Positions 14,542 to 21,575 of a stretch of DNA of 39,279 bases are shown here, one piece after another. The position numbers were made by a program, and so were the translations under genes. Position 1 is the first letter of the stretch. Every line of letters begins with the position of its first letter. Where the stretch lies: positions 751 through 40,029 of the forward strand of contig DCJL01000030.1 in NCBI GenBank assembly GCA_002320035.1. Reading direction: 5' to 3'. The DNA is from Clostridiales bacterium UBA1701 (lineage in GTDB: Bacteria > Bacillota > Clostridia > Oscillospirales > Oscillospiraceae). The notes below the pieces were generated by a model, which saw only the letters and a list, made by a program, of their open reading frames with translations, did not search any database and was not told where the DNA came from.

Positions 14542-15579
14542 TTAATACAGGCTGCCGGAATTCACCACCGGCTGAGCGTCCCTGTTGCTGCAGAGCACAA
14601 CCAGAAGGTTGGAGACCATGGCGGCCTTCCGCTCCTCATCCAGCTCGACGGTCTTGTTCTCGCTGAGTCTGGCCAGCGCCATCTCCACCATGCCCACCGC
14701 GCCCTCTACGATCATCTTGCGGGCGTCAATGATGGCGGACGCCTGCTGGCGCTGGAGCATAACGGCAGCAATCTCCGGCGCATAAGCAAGGTAGGTTATG
14801 CGCGCCTCGATAATCTCTATGCCCGCGTCCCGGACCTTGCTTTGAATTTCGTCTCTGATGCGCATTGCCACCGTCTCGCTGGAGCCCCTCAGGCTGCCCT
14901 CATCCGCCAGACCGTCTCCGGTGGTATCCACGCCCTGGGCCACATCGTAGGGATAGATGCGCACGATGTTCCTCACCGCGCTGTCGCACTGGAGAGACAG
15001 ATATTCCTTGTAGTTATCCACGTTGAACACCGCCTTCGCCGTGTCGACTACCCGCCACATCACCGCGATGCTGATCTCCACAGGATTGCCCAGGCAGTCG
15101 TTTATTTTCTGGCGGCTGTTGGAGAGCGTCATCACCTTAAGGGAAATTTTCTTGTTAACGGTTTCCGCCGCCGCGGAACTGCCGGGCAGGGACAGGTTCA
15201 GCACAGCGCCCGCACCGCCGCCGCGGCCGCCGTCCACATCACCGCTCTGGCCCAGACGGGTCTTGGCCGCAGGATTTACGCCCACGCAGAAGGGGTTCAC
15301 ATAGTAAAACCCGTCGTCCTTAAGGGTGCCCACATACCTGCCGAAAAGGGTCAGTACCAGCGCCTCCTGAGGCTTGAGCACCTTGAGGCCCATGGCGGGA
15401 ATCCAGCCAAGGCAAAGCCAGATCACGCCCACGACGAACAGGGGGATGGCCCAGCCATGGCCCCCGTCCATCTTAATGGCCCCGAAAATCGTCAGCCCCA
15501 GGGCCGCGAGATACAAAGCGATGGTCAGCATCAGCACTGCCATGCCGTTTTTTCTGTTGTTGAGAACTTGTTCCTTCAT
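14542..15579 (-). CDS. SPFH/Band 7 membrane scaffold protein
   Basis: A 345-residue protein with two N-terminal hydrophobic segments (about residues 13-60) followed by a long SPFH (stomatin/prohibitin/flotillin) domain. Visible family blocks are GLKVLKPQEALVLTLFGRYVGTLKDDGFYYVNPF, VEISIAVMWRVVDTAKAVFNVDNY, and MRIRDEIQSKVRDAGIEIIEARITYLAYAPEIAAVMLQRQQA. A Gly-rich insert (GDVDGGRGGGAGA) precedes the second block. SPFH proteins form ring-like microdomain scaffolds on the membrane. It heads the operon with the RHH protein and the ABC exporter, suggesting a membrane-stress or lipid-domain function. Confidence 0.92.
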   Translation of the reverse strand: MKEQVLNNRKNGMAVLMLTIALYLAALGLTIFGAIKMDGGHGWAIPLFVVGVIWLCLGWIPAMGLKVLKPQEALVLTLFGRYVGTLKDDGFYYVNPFCVGVNPAAKTRLGQSGDVDGGRGGGAGAVLNLSLPGSSAAAETVNKKISLKVMTLSNSRQKINDCLGNPVEISIAVMWRVVDTAKAVFNVDNYKEYLSLQCDSAVRNIVRIYPYDVAQGVDTTGDGLADEGSLRGSSETVAMRIRDEIQSKVRDAGIEIIEARITYLAYAPEIAAVMLQRQQASAIIDARKMIVEGAVGMVEMALARLSENKTVELDEERKAAMVSNLLVVLCSNRDAQPVVNSGSLY

Positions 15580-15599
15580 TGGATTTTCCTCCCTTTATC

Positions 15600-15655
15600 T
15601 GATATCAAAATGATATCACTGCAATATCTCAATGTCAACAGAATTTTGAGATATT
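15600..15655 (-). promoter_or_regulatory. Promoter and double operator of the SPFH/ABC exporter operon
   Basis: On the minus strand TTGACA (15638-15633) and TATCAT (15615-15610) are separated by 17 bases. A 10-bp inverted repeat, AATATCTCAA (15623-15632) and TTGAGATATT (15646-15655) on the plus strand, encloses the -35 box with a 13-base gap. Two copies of the palindrome TGATATCA (15600-15607 and 15611-15618) lie one helical turn apart across the -10 region. This arrangement predicts repression, and the RHH protein of the operon is an obvious candidate. Confidence 0.78.
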
Positions 15656-15661
15656 TTATAT

Positions 15662-15697
15662 AAAAATTCCGCCCCGGACTTCTCCGGGACGGAATTT
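15662..15697 (-). terminator. Terminator of cysE
   Basis: A 15-bp stem (15664-15678 with 15683-15697, one G-U pair) and a 4-base loop lie right after the cysE stop codon and are followed on the minus strand by a U run. Confidence 0.85.
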
Positions 15698-15699
15698 TG

Positions 15700-16341
15700 T
15701 TATTTTTTCTCTTTTTCTTCCGCGCGTATATATTCGTCCAGCTCCCGGCGCAGGGCAGCCAGCTCCATGGCCACAGGGTCGGTCATGTTGACCTGGTCCA
15801 CCTCGCCCACGAAGTTCACTTTCTGCCCCGCGATACGAACCACCTTGGCCGGAATGCCTACAGCGGTGCTGTCCTCGGGAATCTCCGAGAGTACCACGGA
15901 GTTTGCGGCGATGCGGCTGTTGCTGCCCACGGTGATGGGGCCGAGCACCTTGGCTCCGGTACCGATGAGCACATTGTTGCCGATGGTGGGGTGGCGCTTG
16001 CCCACGTCCTTGCCGGTACCGCCAAGGGTGACGCCGTGGTATATTAAGCAGTCGTCCCCAATTTCGGCGGTCTCGCCAATGACGATGCCCATACCGTGGT
16101 CAATGACAAGGCGTTTGCCTATTTGGGCCCCAGGGTGGATCTCTATGCCGGTGCGGCGGCGGCTGCGCTGGGAGATGAGCCGGGCCAGGAATGTAAGGCC
16201 GTGCTCATAACACCAATGGGCCTTTCTGTGGCTGCGAACGGCCTTTATGCCGGGGTAAAGCAGTAATATCTCCAGCGAGGAACGGGCCGCCGGATCCCGG
16301 GCCTTATAGGCGCTGATGGTTTCTCTTAAATCGTCAAACAT
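15700..16341 (-). CDS. cysE: Serine O-acetyltransferase
   Basis: A 213-residue enzyme that acetylates serine with acetyl-CoA, the first step of cysteine synthesis from sulfide. The N-terminal helices (DDLRETISAYKARDPAARSSLEILLLYPG) are followed by a left-handed beta-helix of hexapeptide repeats containing GIEIHPGAQIG, IDHGMGIVIGETAEIGD, YHGVTLGG and VGIPAKVV, which includes the His/Asp catalytic region. Length fits the short EpsC/CysE type of Firmicutes. The C-terminal tail is charged (EYIRAEEKEKK). It is monocistronic, with a 135-base leader and a repressor-like palindrome at the start point. Confidence 0.95.
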   Translation of the reverse strand: MFDDLRETISAYKARDPAARSSLEILLLYPGIKAVRSHRKAHWCYEHGLTFLARLISQRSRRRTGIEIHPGAQIGKRLVIDHGMGIVIGETAEIGDDCLIYHGVTLGGTGKDVGKRHPTIGNNVLIGTGAKVLGPITVGSNSRIAANSVVLSEIPEDSTAVGIPAKVVRIAGQKVNFVGEVDQVNMTDPVAMELAALRRELDEYIRAEEKEKK

Positions 16342-16458
16342 ACGATATCCCTTTCTTTTCAGCTTTCGCTTCTATATAATATGCTCCTTACGAAAGCGGG
16401 GACATCGGCAGTCAAGCCTGAGGCTCAGATGCATTGCTTCAATCAACTCCGTTTAAAT

Positions 16459-16513
16459 TCCTATTAAATAAATAGGATAATGAGATTATAAACTACGGGC
16501 CACTTTCTGTCAA
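16459..16513 (-). promoter_or_regulatory. cysE promoter with CymR-like operator
   Basis: On the minus strand TTGACA (16513-16508) and TATAAT (16490-16485) are separated by 17 bases. The perfect inverted repeat TCCTATT-AAATA-AATAGGA (16459-16477) falls on the predicted start point. The half TAGGAATT on the minus strand resembles the GGAATT end of CymR boxes that repress sulfur genes in Firmicutes. The repressor is not in the window, so the CymR link is inference. The leader downstream has two further small inverted repeats but no T-box signature. Confidence 0.7.
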
Positions 16514-16554
16514 CCGCCAAGATTGCTCTTAAATTCTTAAGAAGCCGGTTAATC

Positions 16555-16583
16555 TTGCAAATGACTGTTTGCAATGCTATACT
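16555..16583 (+). promoter_or_regulatory. Promoter and operator of the LRR lipoprotein operon
   Basis: TTGCAA (16555-16560) and TATACT (16578-16583) are separated by 17 bases and lie 33 bases before the first gene. The -35 box lies inside the inverted repeat TTGCAAA-TGACTG-TTTGCAA (16555-16574), a likely binding site for a regulator. It is divergent from the cysE promoter, 42 bases away. Confidence 0.7.
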
Positions 16584-16615
16584 TATTTTGTATTATTTCG
16601 GGAGGCGTGAGGATT

Positions 16616-18244
16616 ATGCTCAGGCGCGCTATAACTGCGGTTGTTTCTATTATATATGTAGCTTTTCTGCTTCTGTGCTGCTACTCGGGGCCGGTGGACG
16701 AAACCGGCGCGGCCGCGCCGGTCATCGGGACGGAGCGGGTCAGCTTTCAGGCAGGCAGTTTCCCCGTGGATGCGGCGGAGCTGACGCTTGTGCTGCAGAG
16801 CGGGGAAACGGCTCTGCTGGATAAATTCCCCCAGCTTCAGGCGGCGGACTTCAGCGGCAGCCTCTGCTATGAGGAGCTTGCCTCCTGGGCAAAGGCCCAT
16901 CCGGAGGTAGCGGTCCGCTATACCGTGACCCTGCCGGACGGCAGCGTGGCTGACACCAGCACGGAGACTCTTGATCTGTCCGGGCTGGACAGCGCAGGAG
17001 CTCTGGAGGCGGCAAAGCTTCTTCCCTGCCTTCCCGCGCTGAAAAGCGTAAATCTGGGCACCGCCCCGGAGGGCGGCGCCCTCAGCGGAGAGGCCCTGCT
17101 GGCCCTTAAGGAAGCCTGCCCGGCGGTGCACTTTGCTTACGCTTTCACGCTCCTGGGCCGCACGGTCAATCTGGAGGATGAGAGCGTCGACCTGACCGGC
17201 CTCACCAGCGGGCAGACAGCCGATGCCGCCGCTGCGCTGGCCTGTATGCCGAACCTGAAAAGCGTTTCTCTGGGCGCTCAGGACAGCTGCGCCTTTACCT
17301 GGGAGGATATCGGCGCCCTTCAGGCCGCCTGTCCTGAGGCCGCCTTCGATTACAGCTTCACTCTCTGGGGCAGGGCCGTCAATCTTAAGGACGAGAGCCT
17401 TGACCTGAACCATATCACCATGGACGATGAGGGCGCCGCCGTCCGGGCCGTGCTGCCGTATATGACAAAGTGCAAAACCCTGGACATGGATTTCTGTAAT
17501 GTCTCCAACGGCGCTATGGAGGGCATCCGGAATGATTTCCCCAACATCAAAGTCATCTGGCGCATCTGGTTCGGCACAAGTTACAGCGTGCGCACGGATG
17601 TGGAAAAGATTTTGGCCTCCAAGCCCTCCAAGGGCGGCACGCTTGACGACGAACAGGTGGCCGTCCTGAAATACTGCACGGATGTCAAATATCTGGATCT
17701 TGGGCATAACGAGGCAATTACTGATCTGTCCTTTATTTCCAGTATGCCGAAGCTGGAAGTGCTGATCATTGCCATGAACCCTTTCTCGGACATCAGCCCC
17801 CTGGCCAACTGCCCGAAGCTGGAATATCTGGAGCTGCACACCACAAACGTGTCAGACCTCAGCCCGCTCTCCGGGCTTTCCGAGCTGAGGCATCTGAATA
17901 TCGGCAACTGCAAAAATCTGACCGATATTTCCCCCCTCTATGGGCTCACAGAGCTGGAACGGCTCTGGATCGGCAGCATCACCCCCATCCCTGCAGAGCA
18001 GGTGGAATACATGCGCGGCTGCGCACCTGACTGTGAAATAAATACCGACGCCTATGACCCCTGCGGCGGCCGCTGGCGTGTCACCGGCTACACAGAGCTC
18101 AGCCTGCAGCTCTATGAGGAAACCGGATGGCTGCAGGAGGTTCTGCACCCCCGTTATGAGCTGCTGCGGGAACAATTCGGCTATCTAACAGAGGATTATT
18201 CCTTCTACTGGAAGGACCCACTGTACAACGGCCCCAGCGCTTGA
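16616..18244 (+). CDS. Leucine-rich-repeat surface protein, paralog 1 of 3
   Basis: A 542-residue exported protein. The N-terminus has a hydrophobic segment (residues 5-22) ending LLLCCYSG, either an atypical lipobox or a membrane anchor. The N-terminal half contains about three diverged 75-residue repeats, each with a xxPEVxxxYxxTLxG block followed later by LDLSGL/VDLTGL/LDLNHI. The centre has a strictly conserved block (WRIWFGTSYSVRTDVEKILAS). The C-terminal third is internalin-like leucine-rich repeats (VKYLDLGHN, LEVLIIAMNPFSDISPLANC, LEYLELHTTNVSDLSPLSGL, RHLNIGNCKNLTDISPLYGL, ERLWIGSITPIPAEQV) and an aromatic tail. Start ATG 16616 has GGAGG upstream, and a GTG at 16607 is also in frame. 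The role is unknown, and a protein- or carbohydrate-binding surface role is inference. It heads a three-gene operon. Confidence 0.85.
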   Translation: MLRRAITAVVSIIYVAFLLLCCYSGPVDETGAAAPVIGTERVSFQAGSFPVDAAELTLVLQSGETALLDKFPQLQAADFSGSLCYEELASWAKAHPEVAVRYTVTLPDGSVADTSTETLDLSGLDSAGALEAAKLLPCLPALKSVNLGTAPEGGALSGEALLALKEACPAVHFAYAFTLLGRTVNLEDESVDLTGLTSGQTADAAAALACMPNLKSVSLGAQDSCAFTWEDIGALQAACPEAAFDYSFTLWGRAVNLKDESLDLNHITMDDEGAAVRAVLPYMTKCKTLDMDFCNVSNGAMEGIRNDFPNIKVIWRIWFGTSYSVRTDVEKILASKPSKGGTLDDEQVAVLKYCTDVKYLDLGHNEAITDLSFISSMPKLEVLIIAMNPFSDISPLANCPKLEYLELHTTNVSDLSPLSGLSELRHLNIGNCKNLTDISPLYGLTELERLWIGSITPIPAEQVEYMRGCAPDCEINTDAYDPCGGRWRVTGYTELSLQLYEETGWLQEVLHPRYELLREQFGYLTEDYSFYWKDPLYNGPSA

Positions 18245-18288
18245 GCCGGACGATACATCATTTCGTTTACCCGGGAGGCAAAACTGCA

Positions 18289-19827
18289 ATGAGCAAAGCC
18301 AAAAAAACGTTTATTCTTTCGCTGCTTCTCTTCTGCCTGCCGCTGTGCGGCTGCACGAAGCGCGTAAAGCTGGGCGGGGAAACCTTCCCCGCGGATTCAC
18401 AGACTGTGAAGTCTGTGGTAACAGCGGAGGAGCTTGAAACGCTGGATTCCTTTGAAGCTCTCTCCTCTGCCGATTTAAGCGGCAGTAGCTGCTACGAGGA
18501 AATAGCCGCCTGGGCGGCGGCGCATCCGGAGGTGGAACTGCGCTATACCGTGAGCTTTCCCGGCGGTATAAGCGCCGTTAACACGGACAGGAGCCTTGAT
18601 CTTTCCTCCCTTGACGGGCCGGCGCTTGCCGAGGCCCTGCCTCTGCTGGAATGGCTGCCGGCGCTTGAGAATGTGAACCTCGGCAGCGACACCCTTGGGC
18701 CGGAGGCGCTGTGCTCCCTTGTCTCCGCTTATCCCGGAACGGAGTTTGAATACCGTTTCAGGCTTTTGGGCCGGAACACCTCTCTGGACGACAGTACATT
18801 GGACTTGAGCGCCGCCGGGAGCAGGGATATGAAGGAGCTGCTGGCCTGGCTTCCGGCCATGACCAGGCTTGAGCGCGTCAATCTCGGCCTGGAGGCAGAT
18901 CGGGCGGAGCCCTGGGCCTGGGAGGATATCGCCGCCCTTCAGGCCGCCCTCCCCAACGCAGTCTTTGAGTATGACTTCTCACTCTATGGGAAAAACTTTT
19001 CCCTGACGGATACGCAAATGGATCTGAACCACATCGCCATTGATGACGAGGGCGCTCTTGTTCTCCAGGTGGCCAAATGCATGCCCGGCCTTACCTATCT
19101 GGATATGGACTTCTGCGGCGTGTCCGACGAGCATATGGCACAGATACGGGACGCTCTGCCAAACGCAGATGTGGTCTGGCGCATCTGGTTCGGCACCGGC
19201 TACAGCGTGCGTACTGACGTGGAGATGATTTTGGCCTCAAATCCGGGCCGCGGTGGAGAGCTGACGGGGGAAAACACCCGCTCCCTTCAGTATTGCACAA
19301 AGGTAAAATATCTTGACCTGGGCCACAACTCCTATCTCAACGACGTATCCTTTCTCTCCTCCATGCCCGATCTGGAAGTTCTTATTATCGCCATGGGCAA
19401 CTGGAGCGACATCTCCCCCCTTGCCAACTGCCCAAAGCTTGAATATGCGGAGATCCAGACCTCTGCCCTTAACGACCTGAGCCCGCTGGCGGGGCTCAAG
19501 AATCTGCGTCACCTCAACATTGGCTACTGCTTTGCCCTCCATGACCTCTCCCCCATTTATGAGCTGGAGCTGGACCGGCTCTGGATCGGCTGCCTGACCC
19601 CCATTCCGGCGGAGCAGGTCGAGATATACCGGGAAAAGCACCCCGGCTGTTCCATAAACACCAGCACCATTGACCCCTGCGCCGAGGGCTGGCGCTATAC
19701 CGGCGCCAATGCCTGGGGCAGCATGGACCTGGACCCCCGTTATGAACTGCTGCACCGGCAGTTCAGATACTCAGAAAAGCCCTATGCCTACTGGGACAAC
19801 GACCCGCTTTATTATCCCCACGGATGA
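18289..19827 (+). CDS. Leucine-rich-repeat lipoprotein, paralog 2 of 3
   Basis: A 512-residue lipoprotein. The signal peptide ends with LCGC, lipid cysteine at residue 22. It has the same architecture as its neighbours: N-terminal YEEIAAWAAAHPEVELRYTVSF and FEYRFRLLGRNTSLDDSTLDL repeat blocks, the central WRIWFGTGYSVRTDVEMILAS block, and a C-terminal leucine-rich-repeat array (VKYLDLGHNSYLNDVSFLSS to LRHLNIGYCFALHDLSPIYEL). ATG 18289 with CGGGAGG upstream is chosen, and the open frame starts earlier inside the stop region of paralog 1. It follows paralog 1 by 44 bases and precedes paralog 3 by 11, so the three are co-transcribed. Function unknown. Confidence 0.88.
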   Translation: MSKAKKTFILSLLLFCLPLCGCTKRVKLGGETFPADSQTVKSVVTAEELETLDSFEALSSADLSGSSCYEEIAAWAAAHPEVELRYTVSFPGGISAVNTDRSLDLSSLDGPALAEALPLLEWLPALENVNLGSDTLGPEALCSLVSAYPGTEFEYRFRLLGRNTSLDDSTLDLSAAGSRDMKELLAWLPAMTRLERVNLGLEADRAEPWAWEDIAALQAALPNAVFEYDFSLYGKNFSLTDTQMDLNHIAIDDEGALVLQVAKCMPGLTYLDMDFCGVSDEHMAQIRDALPNADVVWRIWFGTGYSVRTDVEMILASNPGRGGELTGENTRSLQYCTKVKYLDLGHNSYLNDVSFLSSMPDLEVLIIAMGNWSDISPLANCPKLEYAEIQTSALNDLSPLAGLKNLRHLNIGYCFALHDLSPIYELELDRLWIGCLTPIPAEQVEIYREKHPGCSINTSTIDPCAEGWRYTGANAWGSMDLDPRYELLHRQFRYSEKPYAYWDNDPLYYPHG

Positions 19828-19838
19828 AACGCTGAAAA

Positions 19839-21368
19839 ATGAATTCATTACGCAGACAGATTCTGACAGCAGCCGCGCTTCTCTGCGCGCTGCTGCTTTC
19901 CGGCTGTGCCGAGCGCATTGTCTTTTCTGAAAAAAACGTCCCTGTGACCGCCGAAACCGTCCGGCTGCGCCTGCAAAGCGGAGAGACGGCGCTGTTGGAC
20001 AGGCTCACCGGGCTTCGCCGGGCAGATTTTTCCGGAAGCCTCTGCTATGACGAGCTTTTGGCCTGGGCGGAGGCCCATCCCGAAGTGGATACCCGCTACA
20101 CCGTGGCCCTGCCCGACGGGCGGCTTGTGGACAATTCAGAGGAATACTTGGATCTTTCCGGCCTTGACAGCGCCCTGGCCGGGGAGACGGCAGAGCTGCT
20201 CCAATATCTGCCGGCGCTGAAAAGAGTGGAACTGGGCGGCGGGCTGTCCCCGGCAGCCCTGGGCTGTTTTGGTCTGGTCCGGCCTGATATCCGCTACAGC
20301 GGCAGCTTTACTCTTGGCGGCGAGGAGCGCCGGATCAATGAGACGAGCCTGAGCCTCCCCGGCCTGCGTGCCGCGGAGATCGAGCAATTCCGGCAGCTTC
20401 TGCCGGTTATGACCGCCCTTGAGCGGGTGGATCTGGGCAGCCAGGAACTCAGTCCGGAACTGCACTTTGACGACATCGCCGCCTTTCAGGCTCTGCGCCC
20501 GGAAACGGTGTTCGCCTTTGATTTCATGCTGTTTGGCCGGGAGTTTTCCACCACCGACAGGGAGATGGACCTGGACCACGTGCCCATGAGCGACGGTGGT
20601 GCCGCCGTCCGGGAGGCAATTTCCTGTATGCCGGAGCTTGCATATCTGGATATGGACTCCTGCGGCGTGTCCGACGAGGAAATGGCCGCCATCCGGGATG
20701 ATTTCCCGGATGTAAACGTGGTCTGGCGCATTTGGTTCGGCACGGGGTACAGCGTGCGCACCGATGTGGAAAAAATTCTGGCCTCCCAGCCCTCAAAGGG
20801 CGGGGCCCTGACCCCCGCCAACACCCAGTCTCTCAAATACTGCACGAAGGTAAAGTATCTGGACCTGGGCCACAACCCCCTGCTGACAGATATCTCCTTC
20901 GTCTCGTATATGCCGGAGCTTGAGGTGCTCATTGTGGCCATGGACAACTGGAGCGACGCATCTCCTCTGGCAGACTGTCCCAAGCTGGAATATCTGGAGC
21001 TTCAGACCTCCCAGCTTTCGGATCTGAGCCCGCTGTCTGGTCTCAAGGCGCTTAAGCACCTGAATATAGGCTATCTTTTTGGCCTGAAAGACATCTCCCC
21101 TCTTTATGGGCTGAGCCAGCTTGAGCGGCTCTGGATCGGCTGCCTGTCCCCTGTTCCTCCCGAACAGGTGGAGACGATGCGGGAGAACGCCCCAAACTGC
21201 GAAATAAACACAACGACCTTTGACCCCTGCGAGGGTGGCTGGCGCTATATCGGCTATGACGAAGCCGCCTGCCGGCAGATTCCCGCCCCACGGTATGCCC
21301 TGCTGGCAGAGCAGTTTGGTTACGCTTCCGGAGATTTTTCCTTCAGTTGGCTCGACCCGGAATACTGA
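19839..21368 (+). CDS. Leucine-rich-repeat lipoprotein, paralog 3 of 3
   Basis: A 509-residue lipoprotein with the clearest signal of the set: lipobox LLSGC, lipid cysteine at residue 23. The N-terminal repeats (YDELLAWAEAHPEVDTRYTVAL, LDLSGLDSALAGE), the central WRIWFGTGYSVRTDVEKILAS and the C-terminal leucine-rich repeats (VKYLDLGHNPLLTDISFVSY through LKHLNIGYLFGLKDISPLYGL and ERLWIGCLSPVPPEQV) follow the order seen in paralogs 1 and 2. There is little ribosome-site signal before the ATG and only 11 bases after the previous stop, so translation is probably coupled. A strong palindromic terminator follows. Function unknown. Confidence 0.88.
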   Translation: MNSLRRQILTAAALLCALLLSGCAERIVFSEKNVPVTAETVRLRLQSGETALLDRLTGLRRADFSGSLCYDELLAWAEAHPEVDTRYTVALPDGRLVDNSEEYLDLSGLDSALAGETAELLQYLPALKRVELGGGLSPAALGCFGLVRPDIRYSGSFTLGGEERRINETSLSLPGLRAAEIEQFRQLLPVMTALERVDLGSQELSPELHFDDIAAFQALRPETVFAFDFMLFGREFSTTDREMDLDHVPMSDGGAAVREAISCMPELAYLDMDSCGVSDEEMAAIRDDFPDVNVVWRIWFGTGYSVRTDVEKILASQPSKGGALTPANTQSLKYCTKVKYLDLGHNPLLTDISFVSYMPELEVLIVAMDNWSDASPLADCPKLEYLELQTSQLSDLSPLSGLKALKHLNIGYLFGLKDISPLYGLSQLERLWIGCLSPVPPEQVETMRENAPNCEINTTTFDPCEGGWRYIGYDEAACRQIPAPRYALLAEQFGYASGDFSFSWLDPEY

Positions 21369-21373
21369 GCTCT

Positions 21374-21408
21374 CCGGCCCTGAAAAATTTTTCAGGGCCG
21401 GCGTTTTT
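21374..21408 (+). terminator. Terminator of the LRR operon
   Basis: A perfect 28-base palindrome (CCGGCCCTGAAAAA / TTTTTCAGGGCCGG) is followed by CGTTTTTT, 6 bases after the last stop codon. It ends 13 bases before the pyrG promoter. Confidence 0.92.
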
Positions 21409-21420
21409 TCATATTTTTTA

Positions 21421-21449
21421 TTGACAAGCCAAAAAAACAGGTGTATATT
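21421..21449 (+). promoter_or_regulatory. Promoter of the pyrG nucleotide operon
   Basis: Consensus TTGACA (21421-21426) and TATATT (21444-21449) are separated by 17 bases. Predicted transcription starts about 120 bases before pyrG. Confidence 0.82.
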
Positions 21450-21496
21450 TTTTCAGTAATTTGATTCGCTCGTTTTCAGGCATATGTATTTTCAAA

Positions 21497-21559
21497 CAGC
21501 GTTCGCTGGTGTAAGGGGCTAATTGCCCCCTTAAGGCATCGGAGAACGTTATTTTTTTT
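21497..21559 (+). promoter_or_regulatory. Structured pyrG leader, possible attenuator
   Basis: The leader contains a hairpin CAGCG-TT-CGCTG (21497-21508), a G/C-rich hairpin TAAGGGGC / GCCCCCTTA (21512-21533) and a run of eight T (21552-21559) just before the start. GAACGTT before the T run can pair with AAC(AGC)GTTC upstream, enclosing the second hairpin and giving a terminator shape that excludes the first hairpin. Attenuation is therefore plausible. It is not the B. subtilis pyrG mechanism, which needs a transcript starting GGGC, and no such start is seen at the expected position. Confidence 0.5.
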
Positions 21560-21575
21560 GAAAGGACAGTGCCAT

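Noticed and set aside
16342..16490. T-box leader before cysE
   Set aside because: No T-box sequence (AGGGTGGAACCGCG type) or terminator-antiterminator pair was found. The leader holds only small inverted repeats.
21450..21460. Bacillus-type reiterative transcription control of pyrG
   Set aside because: The expected GGGC transcript start is not at the right distance from the -10 box at 21444-21449.
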